NCBI RefSeq assembly: GCF_000801955.1
Contig: NZ_JSZO01000002.1
Span: forward strand, 397,620-461,619
Direction of reading: 5' to 3'
DNA from: Ralstonia sp. A12
Lineage (GTDB): Bacteria; Pseudomonadota; Gammaproteobacteria; Burkholderiales; Burkholderiaceae
Length of the DNA stretch: 64,000 nt
How positions within the stretch are numbered: the first letter of the stretch is position 1; every line of letters starts with the position of its first letter. Under the pieces are notes generated by a model, which saw only the letters and a program-made list of their open reading frames with translations, ran no database searches and had not been told where the DNA came from. Below are positions 26,784-34,041 of this stretch, one piece after another. Made by a program: the position numbers and the translations under genes.

Positions 26784-27332
26784 ATGTCCTCTGCATTGCC
26801 CACGAACGCTTCTGCCGTTGTCTCCGGCGCTGACGCCGTCAGCATCCGCCCAGCCACGCCGGCTGACTTACCGGTCATCGTCACCATCTATACGCAGCAC
26901 GTGCTGTTCGGCTCGGCCAGCTTCGAGATCGACCCGCCCGACCTGACAGAGATGACGCGCCGCTTCCAGGCGCTGCAGGACGTTGGCATGCCCTATATCG
27001 TTGCCGAGGCCGCTGGAAAACTGCTCGGCTATGCCTACGCTGGCCCGCACCGCGCGCGGCCCGCGTATCGCAATACGGTGGAAGACTCGATCTACCTGGA
27101 TGCGGCTGCGCAAGGGCGGGGCGTTGGTACGTTGCTGCTGCAGGCGCTCATTGCGCAATGCCAGGCACGCGGGTTCAAGCAGATGGTGGCCGTGGTGGGC
27201 GGTGGGTATGAGAACCCGGGGTCTGCCAAGCTGCACGCGCGCTGCGGGTTCCGCGAGGTGGGCGTGCTGGAGAAGGTGGGCTACAAGTTCGGGCGCTGGC
27301 TGGATTGCTTGCTCATGCAGCGCGCGTTGTAA
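26784..27332 (+). CDS. Phosphinothricin-type GNAT N-acetyltransferase
   Basis: This 182-aa protein matches the Pat/MnaT branch of GNAT enzymes: SIRPATPADLPVIVTIYTQH, SFEIDPPDLTEMTRRF, YAYAGPHRARPAYRNTVEDS, the acetyl-CoA loop AAAQGRGVGTLLLQ and GYENPGSAKLHARCGF. Members acetylate phosphinothricin, methionine sulfoximine or related amino acids. It lies just outside the left edge of the tail cluster and is probably a host gene. Confidence 0.88.
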   Translation: MSSALPTNASAVVSGADAVSIRPATPADLPVIVTIYTQHVLFGSASFEIDPPDLTEMTRRFQALQDVGMPYIVAEAAGKLLGYAYAGPHRARPAYRNTVEDSIYLDAAAQGRGVGTLLLQALIAQCQARGFKQMVAVVGGGYENPGSAKLHARCGFREVGVLEKVGYKFGRWLDCLLMQRAL

Positions 27333-27459
27333 GGCGGGTTGGGCGGCGCGCTGCGTGGCGCGGCAGTCAAGCCCCATGCGTTGCGGGTCGTGCGAAGAAT
27401 GCGGATCAGTGCTTCGTTCATTCAGTTCAGAAACGTGTGTTGTGTGTGAGTCAGGGCGC

Positions 27460-27600
27460 TCAGCCGCTCGTACGCAGGACGACGGCCAGATACATCACTG
27501 CCCCGGCCAGTGAGCCCACGCCGATCACGAGCAGCCAATCGACGAGGGCGGCGTGTTCATCCACCCATTGCGGTAGGTCTCGCCTCATGCCGTGCTTCAT
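27460..27600 (-). CDS. Small membrane protein of the tail-cluster early operon
   Basis: A 46-aa protein starting MKHGMRRDLPQWVDEH with one predicted transmembrane helix (WLLVIGVGSLAGAVMYLAVV). The ATG has ggag eight bases upstream. It is the last of three minus-strand genes expressed leftward from a repressor-controlled promoter. Its function is unknown. Confidence 0.55.
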   Translation of the reverse strand: MKHGMRRDLPQWVDEHAALVDWLLVIGVGSLAGAVMYLAVVLRTSG

Positions 27601-27613
27601 GGGGATCTCCGTG

Positions 27614-27721
27614 TCAGAGCAGGTGCGCGAGCGCGCGTAGCGCAACACCAAACAGGGCGATGACGATCAACAGATCGATGCGCCGGCGGCCCAGCCAGCC
27701 GCGACGGTCGCGATGCAGCAT
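27614..27721 (-). CDS. Very small membrane protein of the tail-cluster early operon
   Basis: A 35-aa open frame, MLHRDRRGWLGRRRIDLLIV and onward, with a basic N-terminus and one hydrophobic segment (LLIVIALFGVAL). Its ATG overlaps the stop of the upstream gene (TGATG), so it would be translated by coupling. Its function is unknown. The tight packing with two neighbours of the same strand is the main support. Confidence 0.45.
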   Translation of the reverse strand: MLHRDRRGWLGRRRIDLLIVIALFGVALRALAHLL

Positions 27722-28029
27722 CACGCTGCCAGCGCCAAAGCGCCGTTGCGGTACCACGTACGCTCGCCGATGTCGGCCGTGTCGATGGCAGCATCGGCCA
27801 GTGCCGCTTCTTCTGCGACCGCCTGCTTGATGTCGCGCAGGAACTGGCCCAGCAGCTCACGCCCCAGCGAGGCCATGGCCGGGTCGCCCAGGTCGTTACG
27901 CAGCAGGGTGGCGGCGATGGGTGCCATGTAAATGTGTGTGTCATCCAGGCCGCGGTCAGCGCAATACATGTCGTCGGCAATCAGGGCCTGGCAGACCAGG
28001 CGCTCCATCGGCGTGCTCGCGTTGACCAT
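27721..28029 (-). CDS. Hypothetical protein, first gene of repressor-controlled leftward operon
   Basis: A 102-aa soluble, mostly helical protein (MVNASTPMERLVCQALIADD). I do not recognise a family. The start has ggggag four bases upstream. It lies 30 bp downstream of a TTGACA/TAAAAT promoter with an embedded repressor half-site pair, so it should be silent until the repressor is inactivated. An accessory, regulatory or exclusion role is possible, but nothing in the sequence shows which. Confidence 0.65.
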   Translation of the reverse strand: MVNASTPMERLVCQALIADDMYCADRGLDDTHIYMAPIAATLLRNDLGDPAMASLGRELLGQFLRDIKQAVAEEAALADAAIDTADIGERTWYRNGALALAA

Positions 28030-28058
28030 TGTGCTCCCCTCGCGCTGTTGGTCTCGAT

Positions 28059-28113
28059 ATTTTAGATGTTTCTAATAAAATGTCAAGATACTTCTAAATG
28101 TTTGTGTTTAGAA
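28059..28113 (-). promoter_or_regulatory. Leftward early promoter with repressor operators
   Basis: On the minus strand, TTGACA (complement of 28081-28086) is followed after 16 nt by TAAAAT (complement of 28059-28064). A TTAGA-N4-TCTAA site (28062-28075) overlaps the -10 region. A perfect 7-bp inverted repeat TTCTAAA/TTTAGAA (28092-28098 and 28107-28113) lies upstream. The same TTAGA/TCTAA half-sites occur on the other side of the repressor gene. Confidence 0.72.
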
Positions 28114-28126
28114 CGTTGCGAGCACC

Positions 28127-28153
28127 CAAAAGAAAACCCGCCGAAGCGGGTTT
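28127..28153 (-). terminator. Intrinsic terminator of the repressor gene
   Basis: Stem aacccgc (28135-28141) and gcgggtt (28146-28152) around a cgaa loop. On the minus strand it is followed by TTTTCTTTT. Confidence 0.85.
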
Positions 28154-28184
28154 GCATGTGTTGGGGAAGCGGGTACGGGTGCGC

Positions 28185-28955
28185 TCAGAAATCGCCCATG
28201 CCCGACCGGTATTTGACCCGGCCAACGATGTCGATGTGCTCGAGCTGCTCAGGAGCAACCATGAACGGATCGTGTTTCTCCTTGTTGTCGCTGACCACGC
28301 GGATCGATCCGTCGGGCAGGCGGAACAGGCGCTTGACCAGCATCTCGCCACAGTAGACCAGGGCAAACACGCCGCCCCCGGTGGGGATGCGGCGGTCGGC
28401 CTTGTCGACTACGACCGTGTCGTCGTCAAACAGGCGCGGCTCCATGCTGTCGCCGCGCACCTTGACTGCCACCAGGTTCTTGGGGCTCGCATCCAGCCGG
28501 CGGATGTAGTCGGCCTGGAACGGCAGCGGCTCTTTCTCTTCAACGTGCCAGGTCTCACGGCCGTTGCCGGCGGACAGTGTCACATCCACATGTGTGATCA
28601 GGATGGTCGACTCCGTTGGCAGTTCATCCAGGCTGTCATACGTGGTGATGGGGCGGGCAGGAAAGCCCTTGCTGTGCGCCGATACGGGGGCGCCATCATC
28701 CACGCCGCCCACGGCGTCTGCGGCCGCCTCGGAGAACGGCGCGTCCATCGTGCGGTCTGGAAATCCCAGCTTCTTCTCCAGCCGGCGCGCAGCGATATCA
28801 CCAATGCTGCGGCCGTCCTGATAGGTGCGCGACAGGAACTGGGCCACCTGTGAACGCGAGTACCCGTACTGGCGCTCGAACTCGGCGCGATCGCCATTGA
28901 CGAGGGTTTGGATCCAGTGGGCAAGCCACTGGCGGCGGTTGTCGTAGATGTCCAT
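28185..28955 (-). CDS. S24-family (CI/LexA-like) repressor of the tail cluster
   Basis: This 256-aa protein has an N-terminal helix-turn-helix (about 20-62, with YGYSRSQVAQFLSRTYQDGR) and a C-terminal S24 peptidase domain. Ser170 in RGDSMEP and Lys208 in EMLVKRL are the expected catalytic dyad. Such repressors cleave themselves when RecA filaments form after DNA damage, so the cluster is predicted to be SOS-inducible. A canonical Ala-Gly cleavage site is not obvious. Operators flank the gene on both sides. The start MDIYDNRRQW fits the family. An ATG three codons upstream overlaps an operator half-site. Confidence 0.9.
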   Translation of the reverse strand: MDIYDNRRQWLAHWIQTLVNGDRAEFERQYGYSRSQVAQFLSRTYQDGRSIGDIAARRLEKKLGFPDRTMDAPFSEAAADAVGGVDDGAPVSAHSKGFPARPITTYDSLDELPTESTILITHVDVTLSAGNGRETWHVEEKEPLPFQADYIRRLDASPKNLVAVKVRGDSMEPRLFDDDTVVVDKADRRIPTGGGVFALVYCGEMLVKRLFRLPDGSIRVVSDNKEKHDPFMVAPEQLEHIDIVGRVKYRSGMGDF

Positions 28956-28963
28956 GGGGCGCA

Positions 28964-29032
28964 TTAGAGCAAGAAATTTCTAATCCGTGGGTTAGAAGTG
29001 TCTTGACATCGTAGTTTAGAATAATCTAAATT
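28964..29032 (+). promoter_or_regulatory. Rightward early promoter with repressor operators
   Basis: TTGACA at 29003-29008 is followed after 18 nt by TAAATT at 29027-29032. Half-sites of the same operator occur at 28964-28968 (TTAGA), 28979-28983 (TCTAA), 28992-28996 (TTAGA) and as the pair TTTAGA/TCTAAA at 29015-29030. The last has the same N4 spacing as the leftward site at 28062-28075. The regulators at 29134 and 29559 lie downstream. Confidence 0.7.
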
Positions 29033-29133
29033 ACAACCCATCGACCCGCCTCCAACCCGCTTCCTGGGCTGCCGGGCCGAACCGAATCTCGTTCAATCCG
29101 CGCAGCGATGTGCGCCGACAGGAGCCTCTTCCC

Positions 29134-29421
29134 ATGACCGTCACCGAAACTTCAATGGATGCCTTTCGACGTGGCCGTACGACGTCGACCGCCAAGCTGC
29201 AGTGCGATCGCATTGCCGACTACGTGGCCCGCGCCGGCACCGCCACGATTGCTGAGATTGCGCTGGCGCTGCGCATTGAGAAGTCCAGCGTCTCTGCCCG
29301 CCGCAGCGAGCTGATCGCGGCCAAGCGGCTGGAACTGGCCGAGGAGCGCAAGTGCAGCGCCACGGGCCGCTGGGTGCAATCCGTGCGCGTGGCGCCCGTG
29401 CAAGTGCGCCTGTTTCAGTAG
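29134..29421 (+). CDS. Small winged-helix-like regulator
   Basis: This 95-aa protein has a helix-turn-helix pattern in its middle (IADYVARAGTATIAEIALAL, then KSSVSARRSELIAAKRL). It ends with the short motif RVAPVQVRLFQ. The ATG has aggag nine bases upstream. It is the first gene of the rightward early transcript, opposite the repressor, so it may act as a Cro-like or early activator (inference). Confidence 0.65.
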   Translation: MTVTETSMDAFRRGRTTSTAKLQCDRIADYVARAGTATIAEIALALRIEKSSVSARRSELIAAKRLELAEERKCSATGRWVQSVRVAPVQVRLFQ

Positions 29422-29558
29422 GCGCGCGTCACGTCCTTGCGTCGCTGGCAGTGAGCACAGCGACAGCCAGGGCACGACGTTCAACGATATCTACCGCTGT
29501 GATGGGCGCTGCCATCTCACGGCAATCAACAAGCACTGAACCAACGAGGAAATGGGAT

Positions 29559-29984
29559 ATGGGAATTGAAGACCGTCTGGACAACTGGGGCCGCGTGGTG
29601 CGTGACCCGAGCTGGCAACCGCAGTACTGCGCATCGTGGGCACGCCTGGCGGTTGCCATGCGCGATGCCGATAGTGGCGCCCCACAAGCCATCGTCACCA
29701 TCGACGTGAATGATGGCTGGCTGGTGGAGCGCGCGTGGCAGAAGATTGCCGACCCGGTTGCGAAGCGTCTGCTGCAGTATCACTACGTGCATCGCATGCC
29801 TGCGGAGATGGTGTGCCGCATCCTCGTGCGCAAGTACGGCGCATCGCCGCACACGCTCAAGCACTGGAAGGTGCGTCTTGCGAAGGCGCAGTCGATCATG
29901 TCGCACGTCATTGATTCAGAGGTTGCACGCGTGCAGATGATGAAGGCCGTGCGCGCCGCTGCGGCAGTGCCGATGGTTGCCTGA
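29559..29984 (+). CDS. Putative late-gene activator or antiterminator
   Basis: This 141-aa protein begins MGIEDRLDNWGRVVRDPSWQ. The C-terminal half has a helix-turn-helix-like segment (LLQYHYVHRMPAEMVCRILV, then YGASPHTLKHWKVRLAKAQ) reminiscent of phage late regulators of the Q/ArpU sort. The gag-rich ribosome binding site lies at about 29545-29550. It is the last early gene, directly before a leader with a promoter and terminator hairpin, the usual place for a Q-type antiterminator. The family assignment is tentative. Confidence 0.55.
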   Translation: MGIEDRLDNWGRVVRDPSWQPQYCASWARLAVAMRDADSGAPQAIVTIDVNDGWLVERAWQKIADPVAKRLLQYHYVHRMPAEMVCRILVRKYGASPHTLKHWKVRLAKAQSIMSHVIDSEVARVQMMKAVRAAAAVPMVA

Positions 29985-30311
29985 AAATTTTTTTCGCAGA
30001 CCCCTTGCACGGTTTATATCCCCTTCGTATTCTGTTTCCCAGATGTTCGATTGCCCTCGCGGCGTAACCGGTTCAGACCGAGACATGCACCCCACTGGGG
30101 TGCATTGACTTACCCAGACGAAGCGAAGATGCGCTGAAGAAATGCCCGCCACTGAGCGGGCTTTTTTGTTTCTCCGCGTCGCTTACGTACATGCAACACC
30201 TGCCTCGATGTCACTGCACGGTGACGACCTGATCGAGGTGATCTCACTTCTTGATGCAACTCACTCGATCGATCGCGCCTCGCCGCGCGCATTGATGAAG
30301 GCGCTTGTCTT
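29985..30311 (+). promoter_or_regulatory. Late leader region of the tail operon
   Basis: These 327 bp have no supported gene. They contain a sigma-70-like promoter TTGCAC-N17-TATTCT (30005-30033), a perfect 9-bp stem atgcacccc/ggggtgcat (30085-30105) and an intrinsic terminator (30144-30167) before the first tail gene. The order promoter, hairpin, terminator, structural genes is what an antitermination-controlled late leader looks like. Confidence 0.6.
30144..30167 (+). terminator. Terminator in the late leader
   Basis: Stem gcccgc (30144-30149) and gcgggc (30156-30161) followed by six T residues. It lies between the candidate late promoter and the first tail gene. Confidence 0.85.
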
Positions 30312-31148
30312 ATGGCAGACCTCTCTGATGTTTCCAACGCACTCGTCGCGCTCGTCACGGGTGTGGTCTATCCGAACGGCACCAGCCAACCGTCGATCAC
30401 GGGCAACCCCGTACTGGTGTATAGCGGCTGGCCCAACATGACGCAGTTGAAGACAGACCTGCAGGCCAACAAGGCGCACGTGTCGGTCTTCCCGACCAAG
30501 AGCCACCAGCGGCACAAGAGCACGGCGTTCTCTGACTGGACGGTGTCTGCACCGCCGGCCAACACGCTGGCACTGAGCCTGGCCGGGCAGACCGTCATGG
30601 TGAACGGCACCGTCAGCATGCCGCAGAACGTCGTGTTGCTCGTGGATGGGCGCGTGTATGTCTACGCCGTGCAGGCCAGCGATACACCCGCGAGCATTGC
30701 AACGGCGGTTGCCGCACTGGTGGCGGTAGACCAGCCGGCGAGCGCGACGGGCGCGTCGATCACGATTCCGGGCGCGACCTACATCTCGCCGCGTGTAGGG
30801 GGGATCGGCACTGTGCAGCGCGAGACGCGCCGGCAGGAGCGCACGTTCCTCATCTCCACATGGGCGAATGGCGCTGCGCCGCGCGACCTCATCACTGGCA
30901 AGGTCGATGCGGTGCTGTCGGGCCTCGTGCGCCTGACGCTGCCCGACCAGGGGGCCGCGCTGCGCTACAAGCTTGGGCTGCAGCACGATGACTCGACCAA
31001 CCTGATCTACCGGCGGGACCTGCGCTATGCCGTTGAGTACGCGACCATCGTGACCGAAACGGCCTACCAGATCGCCACCGGTGTGGAGAACGTGACGGCC
31101 GGTGCGTCGATGGGCGCGCAGTTTCCCGTCCGCACGCTGGTGGAGTAA
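30312..31148 (+). CDS. Phage tail protein upstream of sheath (Mu gp37 position)
   Basis: This 278-aa protein starts MADLSDVSNALVALVTGVVY, which resembles tail-terminator-like or completion proteins of Mu-type tails. It lies directly before the sheath gene, where Mu has gp37. Motifs are weak (GGIGTVQRETRRQERTFLIS). A role in capping or completing the contractile tail is inferred from position only. Confidence 0.6.
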   Translation: MADLSDVSNALVALVTGVVYPNGTSQPSITGNPVLVYSGWPNMTQLKTDLQANKAHVSVFPTKSHQRHKSTAFSDWTVSAPPANTLALSLAGQTVMVNGTVSMPQNVVLLVDGRVYVYAVQASDTPASIATAVAALVAVDQPASATGASITIPGATYISPRVGGIGTVQRETRRQERTFLISTWANGAAPRDLITGKVDAVLSGLVRLTLPDQGAALRYKLGLQHDDSTNLIYRRDLRYAVEYATIVTETAYQIATGVENVTAGASMGAQFPVRTLVE

Positions 31149-31199
31149 GTGATGGGCTGAACAGCCCAGCGTATTTGCAGTAGCAGTTCACCAACCCGT

Positions 31200-31221
31200 G
31201 CCGCCCTCTGGGCGGCTTTTT
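31200..31221 (+). terminator. Terminator-like hairpin before the sheath gene (1)
   Basis: Perfect stem gccgccc (31200-31206) and gggcggc (31210-31216) with a tct loop and five T residues. Confidence 0.8.
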
Positions 31222-31229
31222 CATGTGTG

Positions 31230-31252
31230 GCCGCCTTCGCGCGGCTTTTTTT
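31230..31252 (+). terminator. Terminator-like hairpin before the sheath gene (2)
   Basis: Stem gccgc (31230-31234) and gcggc (31241-31245) followed by seven T residues, immediately after the first hairpin. The sheath ribosome binding site starts right after the T-run. Confidence 0.7.
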
Positions 31253-31271
31253 GTTTTCCTTGGAGGCAAGC

Positions 31272-32804
31272 ATGCCGATCGTTCAGCAGGGCAGCATCAA
31301 TACCACTGCTCTCATCGTTCCGGACCTGTACGTCCAGATTGTTCCGCCGCAGGTCACCCTGCTCAATGGTGTGCCGACCAACGTGCTCGGCGTGGTCGGT
31401 ACCGCCACGTGGGGCCCAGTCAACTCGCCGACCATCATCGGCAACATGGCCATGTATGCCCAGGCATTCGGCGCGATCCAGAATCGCACGTATGACATGG
31501 GCACCGCCGTGGCCGTGGCTGTCCAGCAAGGCGCCAACAACTTCCGCTGCGTGCGCGTGACCGACGGCACCGACACCGCGGCCACCGTGATCGCACAGAC
31601 CAACGGCATCACGTTCACCGCCAAGTACACGGGTTCGCTGGGCAACACCGTCACGGTGGCGCTGTCTGCAGGCTCTGCAGCCAACACGTGGAAGGTGACC
31701 GTGGCCGCGCCCGCATTGGCACCGGAAGTGTTCGACAACATTGGCGCGGGCCAGACCGGCAATGCGCTGTGGGTGGCCATCGCCAACGCCATCAACAACG
31801 GCGTGAGCGTCATGCGCGGCGCCTCGCAGATCATCACCGCTAGCGCAGGCGCCGGCACGACCGCACCGACGGCTGCCACGCTCACCCTGACGGGCGGCAC
31901 CGACGGTGCGGCCACCATCAACGGTGCCGTGCTGCTCGGCCAGGACGCTGTGCCGCGCAAGGGCATGTATGCGCTGCGCAACCAGGGCGTGTCGATCGCC
32001 ATGCTGGCCGACTGCGCTGATGCCACCACGTGGCCGACGCAGGTTGCCTTCGGTCTGTCGGAAGGCATCTACATGATCGGCGTGAGCCCGAGCGGCGACA
32101 CCATCGCCAACGCCGTGACCGCCAAGAGCACCGGCGGCATCGATTCGTATGCCTTCAAGCTGCTCTTCGGCGACTGGGTGTACTGGCTCGATACCGTGAA
32201 CGGCGTGACGCGCCTGGTCTCGCCGCAAGGTTTCGTGGCGGGTCTGCTGGCCAACCTGTCGCCGCAGAACAGCAGCCTGAACAAGCAGATCTATGGTGTG
32301 GTCGGCACGCAGAAGACGTTTGCCAACCAGAGCTACAGCTCGGCCGAACTGCAGACGCTGATCCAGGCCGGCATTGATGTGGTCACCAACCCGGTGCCGG
32401 GCGGTGCCTACTTCGGTTGCCGCGCGGGTCACAACACCAGCTCGAACGCGCTCACGCAGGGTGACAACTACACGCGCATGACCAACTACATCGCCAGCAC
32501 CATCAATGCGGGCATGGGCAAGTACGTTGGCCAGTTGCAGTCGGCCACGGTGCGCGCGCAGGCCGCGGCCACGTTGTCGAACTTCCTGAGCTCGATGGAG
32601 CAGCAGGGCATGATCGGCGCGGTCAACGGCGGTCCGGCGTACTCGGTACAGATCGATGCGAACAACAACCCGATGAACCGCGTCGCGCTGGGCTACATGC
32701 AGGCCGACGTGAAGGTGGTCTACCTGTCGGTTATCGAGAAGTTCCTGGTGAACGTGGAAGGCTCGCAAGCCACCGTGATCCGGACCTCGACCAACAACCA
32801 GTAA
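31272..32804 (+). CDS. Contractile tail sheath protein (Mu gpL-like)
   Basis: This 510-aa protein forms the sheath that contracts to drive the tube through the target envelope. It has the family start VPDLYVQIVPPQ, a Gly/Ala/Thr-rich middle, and a C-terminal domain with NTSSNALTQGDNYTRMTNYI and KVVYLSVIEKFLVNVEGS. The ATG at 31272 has ggagg seven bases upstream. A longer frame is excluded because it would start inside the terminator hairpin. Confidence 0.93.
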   Translation: MPIVQQGSINTTALIVPDLYVQIVPPQVTLLNGVPTNVLGVVGTATWGPVNSPTIIGNMAMYAQAFGAIQNRTYDMGTAVAVAVQQGANNFRCVRVTDGTDTAATVIAQTNGITFTAKYTGSLGNTVTVALSAGSAANTWKVTVAAPALAPEVFDNIGAGQTGNALWVAIANAINNGVSVMRGASQIITASAGAGTTAPTAATLTLTGGTDGAATINGAVLLGQDAVPRKGMYALRNQGVSIAMLADCADATTWPTQVAFGLSEGIYMIGVSPSGDTIANAVTAKSTGGIDSYAFKLLFGDWVYWLDTVNGVTRLVSPQGFVAGLLANLSPQNSSLNKQIYGVVGTQKTFANQSYSSAELQTLIQAGIDVVTNPVPGGAYFGCRAGHNTSSNALTQGDNYTRMTNYIASTINAGMGKYVGQLQSATVRAQAAATLSNFLSSMEQQGMIGAVNGGPAYSVQIDANNNPMNRVALGYMQADVKVVYLSVIEKFLVNVEGSQATVIRTSTNNQ

Positions 32805-32827
32805 CACGCTACTCAATCAACCCTTCG

Positions 32828-32856
32828 GCTCCGCAATGCGCGGGGCTTTTTTTTTT
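32828..32856 (+). terminator. Terminator-like hairpin between sheath and tube genes
   Basis: Stem gctccgc (32828-32834) and gcggggc (32840-32846), with one G-T pair, followed by ten T residues. The tube gene's ggag follows directly. Confidence 0.82.
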
Positions 32857-32866
32857 GGAGAACACT

Positions 32867-33298
32867 ATGCCGATTCAAGGCTATACCGTCGGCCGCGACT
32901 ACGCGCTGGTCATCCAGACTGCAGGCGGCACGCTGCAACCGAGCAAGATCACCGCTTTCAAGAGCAAGCAGGATGTGACCGACGTGCGCGTCAAGCGCCT
33001 GGACGGCATCACCGACCACGTGCGCTTCTTCGATGGCTGGTCGGGTTCGTTTGACGTGGAGCGCCAGGATGCCACGCTCGACAACTATTTCGCGCAACTC
33101 GAAGCGGGCTACTACGCCGGCTTCAACGAGCTGGGCGCGCAGATCTACGAAACGATCCAGGAAGCCAACGGCTCGGTCTCGCAGTTCCGCTACGACGGGG
33201 TGATGATGACGCTGGCTGACGCCGGCAACCGCGCGGGCGACGCCACTATCAAGCAATCCGTCAACTTCGTGGCCTCGCGCCGCGTCAAGGTGTCCTGA
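32867..33298 (+). CDS. Tail tube protein (Mu gpM-like)
   Basis: This 143-aa protein builds the rigid inner tube. The sequence GYTVGRDYALVIQTAGG, then VRVKRLDGITDHVRFFDGWS and FRYDGVMMTLADAGNRAGD, follows the Mu-type tube pattern. The ATG at 32867 has ggag eight bases upstream, and the stop overlaps the next start. Sheath and tube are adjacent as in all contractile tails. Confidence 0.92.
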   Translation: MPIQGYTVGRDYALVIQTAGGTLQPSKITAFKSKQDVTDVRVKRLDGITDHVRFFDGWSGSFDVERQDATLDNYFAQLEAGYYAGFNELGAQIYETIQEANGSVSQFRYDGVMMTLADAGNRAGDATIKQSVNFVASRRVKVS

Positions 33299-33657
33299 TG
33301 ACCAACGTGACCATCACTCCCTCTGAACAGATCATCAAGGCCGCCGCGAAAGAGGTGGTGGTTGATGACGCGCTCGGCCGCAAGATCACGCTGCGCAAGC
33401 CAAGTCCGCTGGGCAACCTGGACTTTGCGAAGGCCGCCGGCAGCAGCGAACTCAACATGCTGTATCTGGCGGAGGTGGCGCACCTCAAGTTCGTCTCGGC
33501 CATCGATGGCGAACCGGTGCTCACGCCTTCCACTGAGGCACAACTGCGTGCCCTGTATCAGCGCTTGGGCGAAGAGGGTAACGAAGCCGCGCAGCGCGGC
33601 GTGGCGGCCAGCTTCATCCAGACGGCCGAGCCGGAGTCCGAGCTAAAAAACTCCTGA
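33298..33657 (+). CDS. Tail assembly chaperone, short form (G-like, Mu gp41 position)
   Basis: This 119-aa protein overlaps the tube gene and starts MTNVTITPSEQIIKAAAKEV. It lies just before the tape measure gene, where tail assembly chaperones are encoded. Its 3' end carries a classical slippery heptamer, A AAA AAC (33645-33651), two codons before the stop. The short form is the product of normal decoding. Confidence 0.85.
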   Translation: MTNVTITPSEQIIKAAAKEVVVDDALGRKITLRKPSPLGNLDFAKAAGSSELNMLYLAEVAHLKFVSAIDGEPVLTPSTEAQLRALYQRLGEEGNEAAQRGVAASFIQTAEPESELKNS

Positions 33658-33824
33658 CGAACGGCCCGTTTCACGAGGCAATGTGGCTCGTGCATAACGG
33701 TGTGCCGTTCGACGTGGCGTTTTCTCTGGACGACACCATGCGCCAGGCGATGGCCATCAAATGCAGCGAATTTCATGGCGCGGAGTTTGACTTGAAGACG
33801 ATGTCTTTCAAGGAGCGCGAATGA
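33298..33824 (+). CDS. Tail assembly chaperone, long form (GT-like) by -1 frameshift
   Basis: If ribosomes slip back one base at A AAA AAC (33645-33651), translation continues in the -1 frame for 57 more codons to a TGA at 33822-33824. This gives a fusion of about 175 aa. The extension (LLTNGPFHEAMWLVHNGVPF, then DDTMRQAMAIKCSEF) is clearly coding-like and has no start of its own near the junction. This matches the conserved G/GT recoding seen in long-tailed phages, where the fusion recruits tail tube to the tape measure. Confidence 0.8.
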
Positions 33825-34007
33825 ATCTTTCGCTTGCGGAGATGGTGCATCGCTTGGGCGGGCTGGTGGCTGCCATCGGCACCACCCCCAGCCAAGCGGT
33901 CGTCCTGGGATTGGGCACTGGCGCGCGCTGACGGCGTGCAGAAGAGGGTGGGCGATGCGGTGGCGGCGGCGCTGGCGGGCCGCCCTATCGCACACGCCCA
34001 CACGTGA
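33821..34007 (+). pseudogene. Possible small tail gene split by a frame change
   Basis: An open frame starts with an ATG overlapping the long-form chaperone stop (33821) and reads MNLSLAEMVHRLGGLVAAIG, stopping at 33931. A coding-like stretch (WALARADGVQKRVGDAVAAA) continues one frame over to a TGA at 34005-34007. A one-base change, for example in the C5 tract at 33885-33889, would join them into a small protein. It may be a broken gene, a second recoding site, or chance in GC-rich sequence. Confidence 0.3.
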
Positions 34008-34041
34008 GATCGGTGGCCTCAACAGATGAACAAGGATTCCT

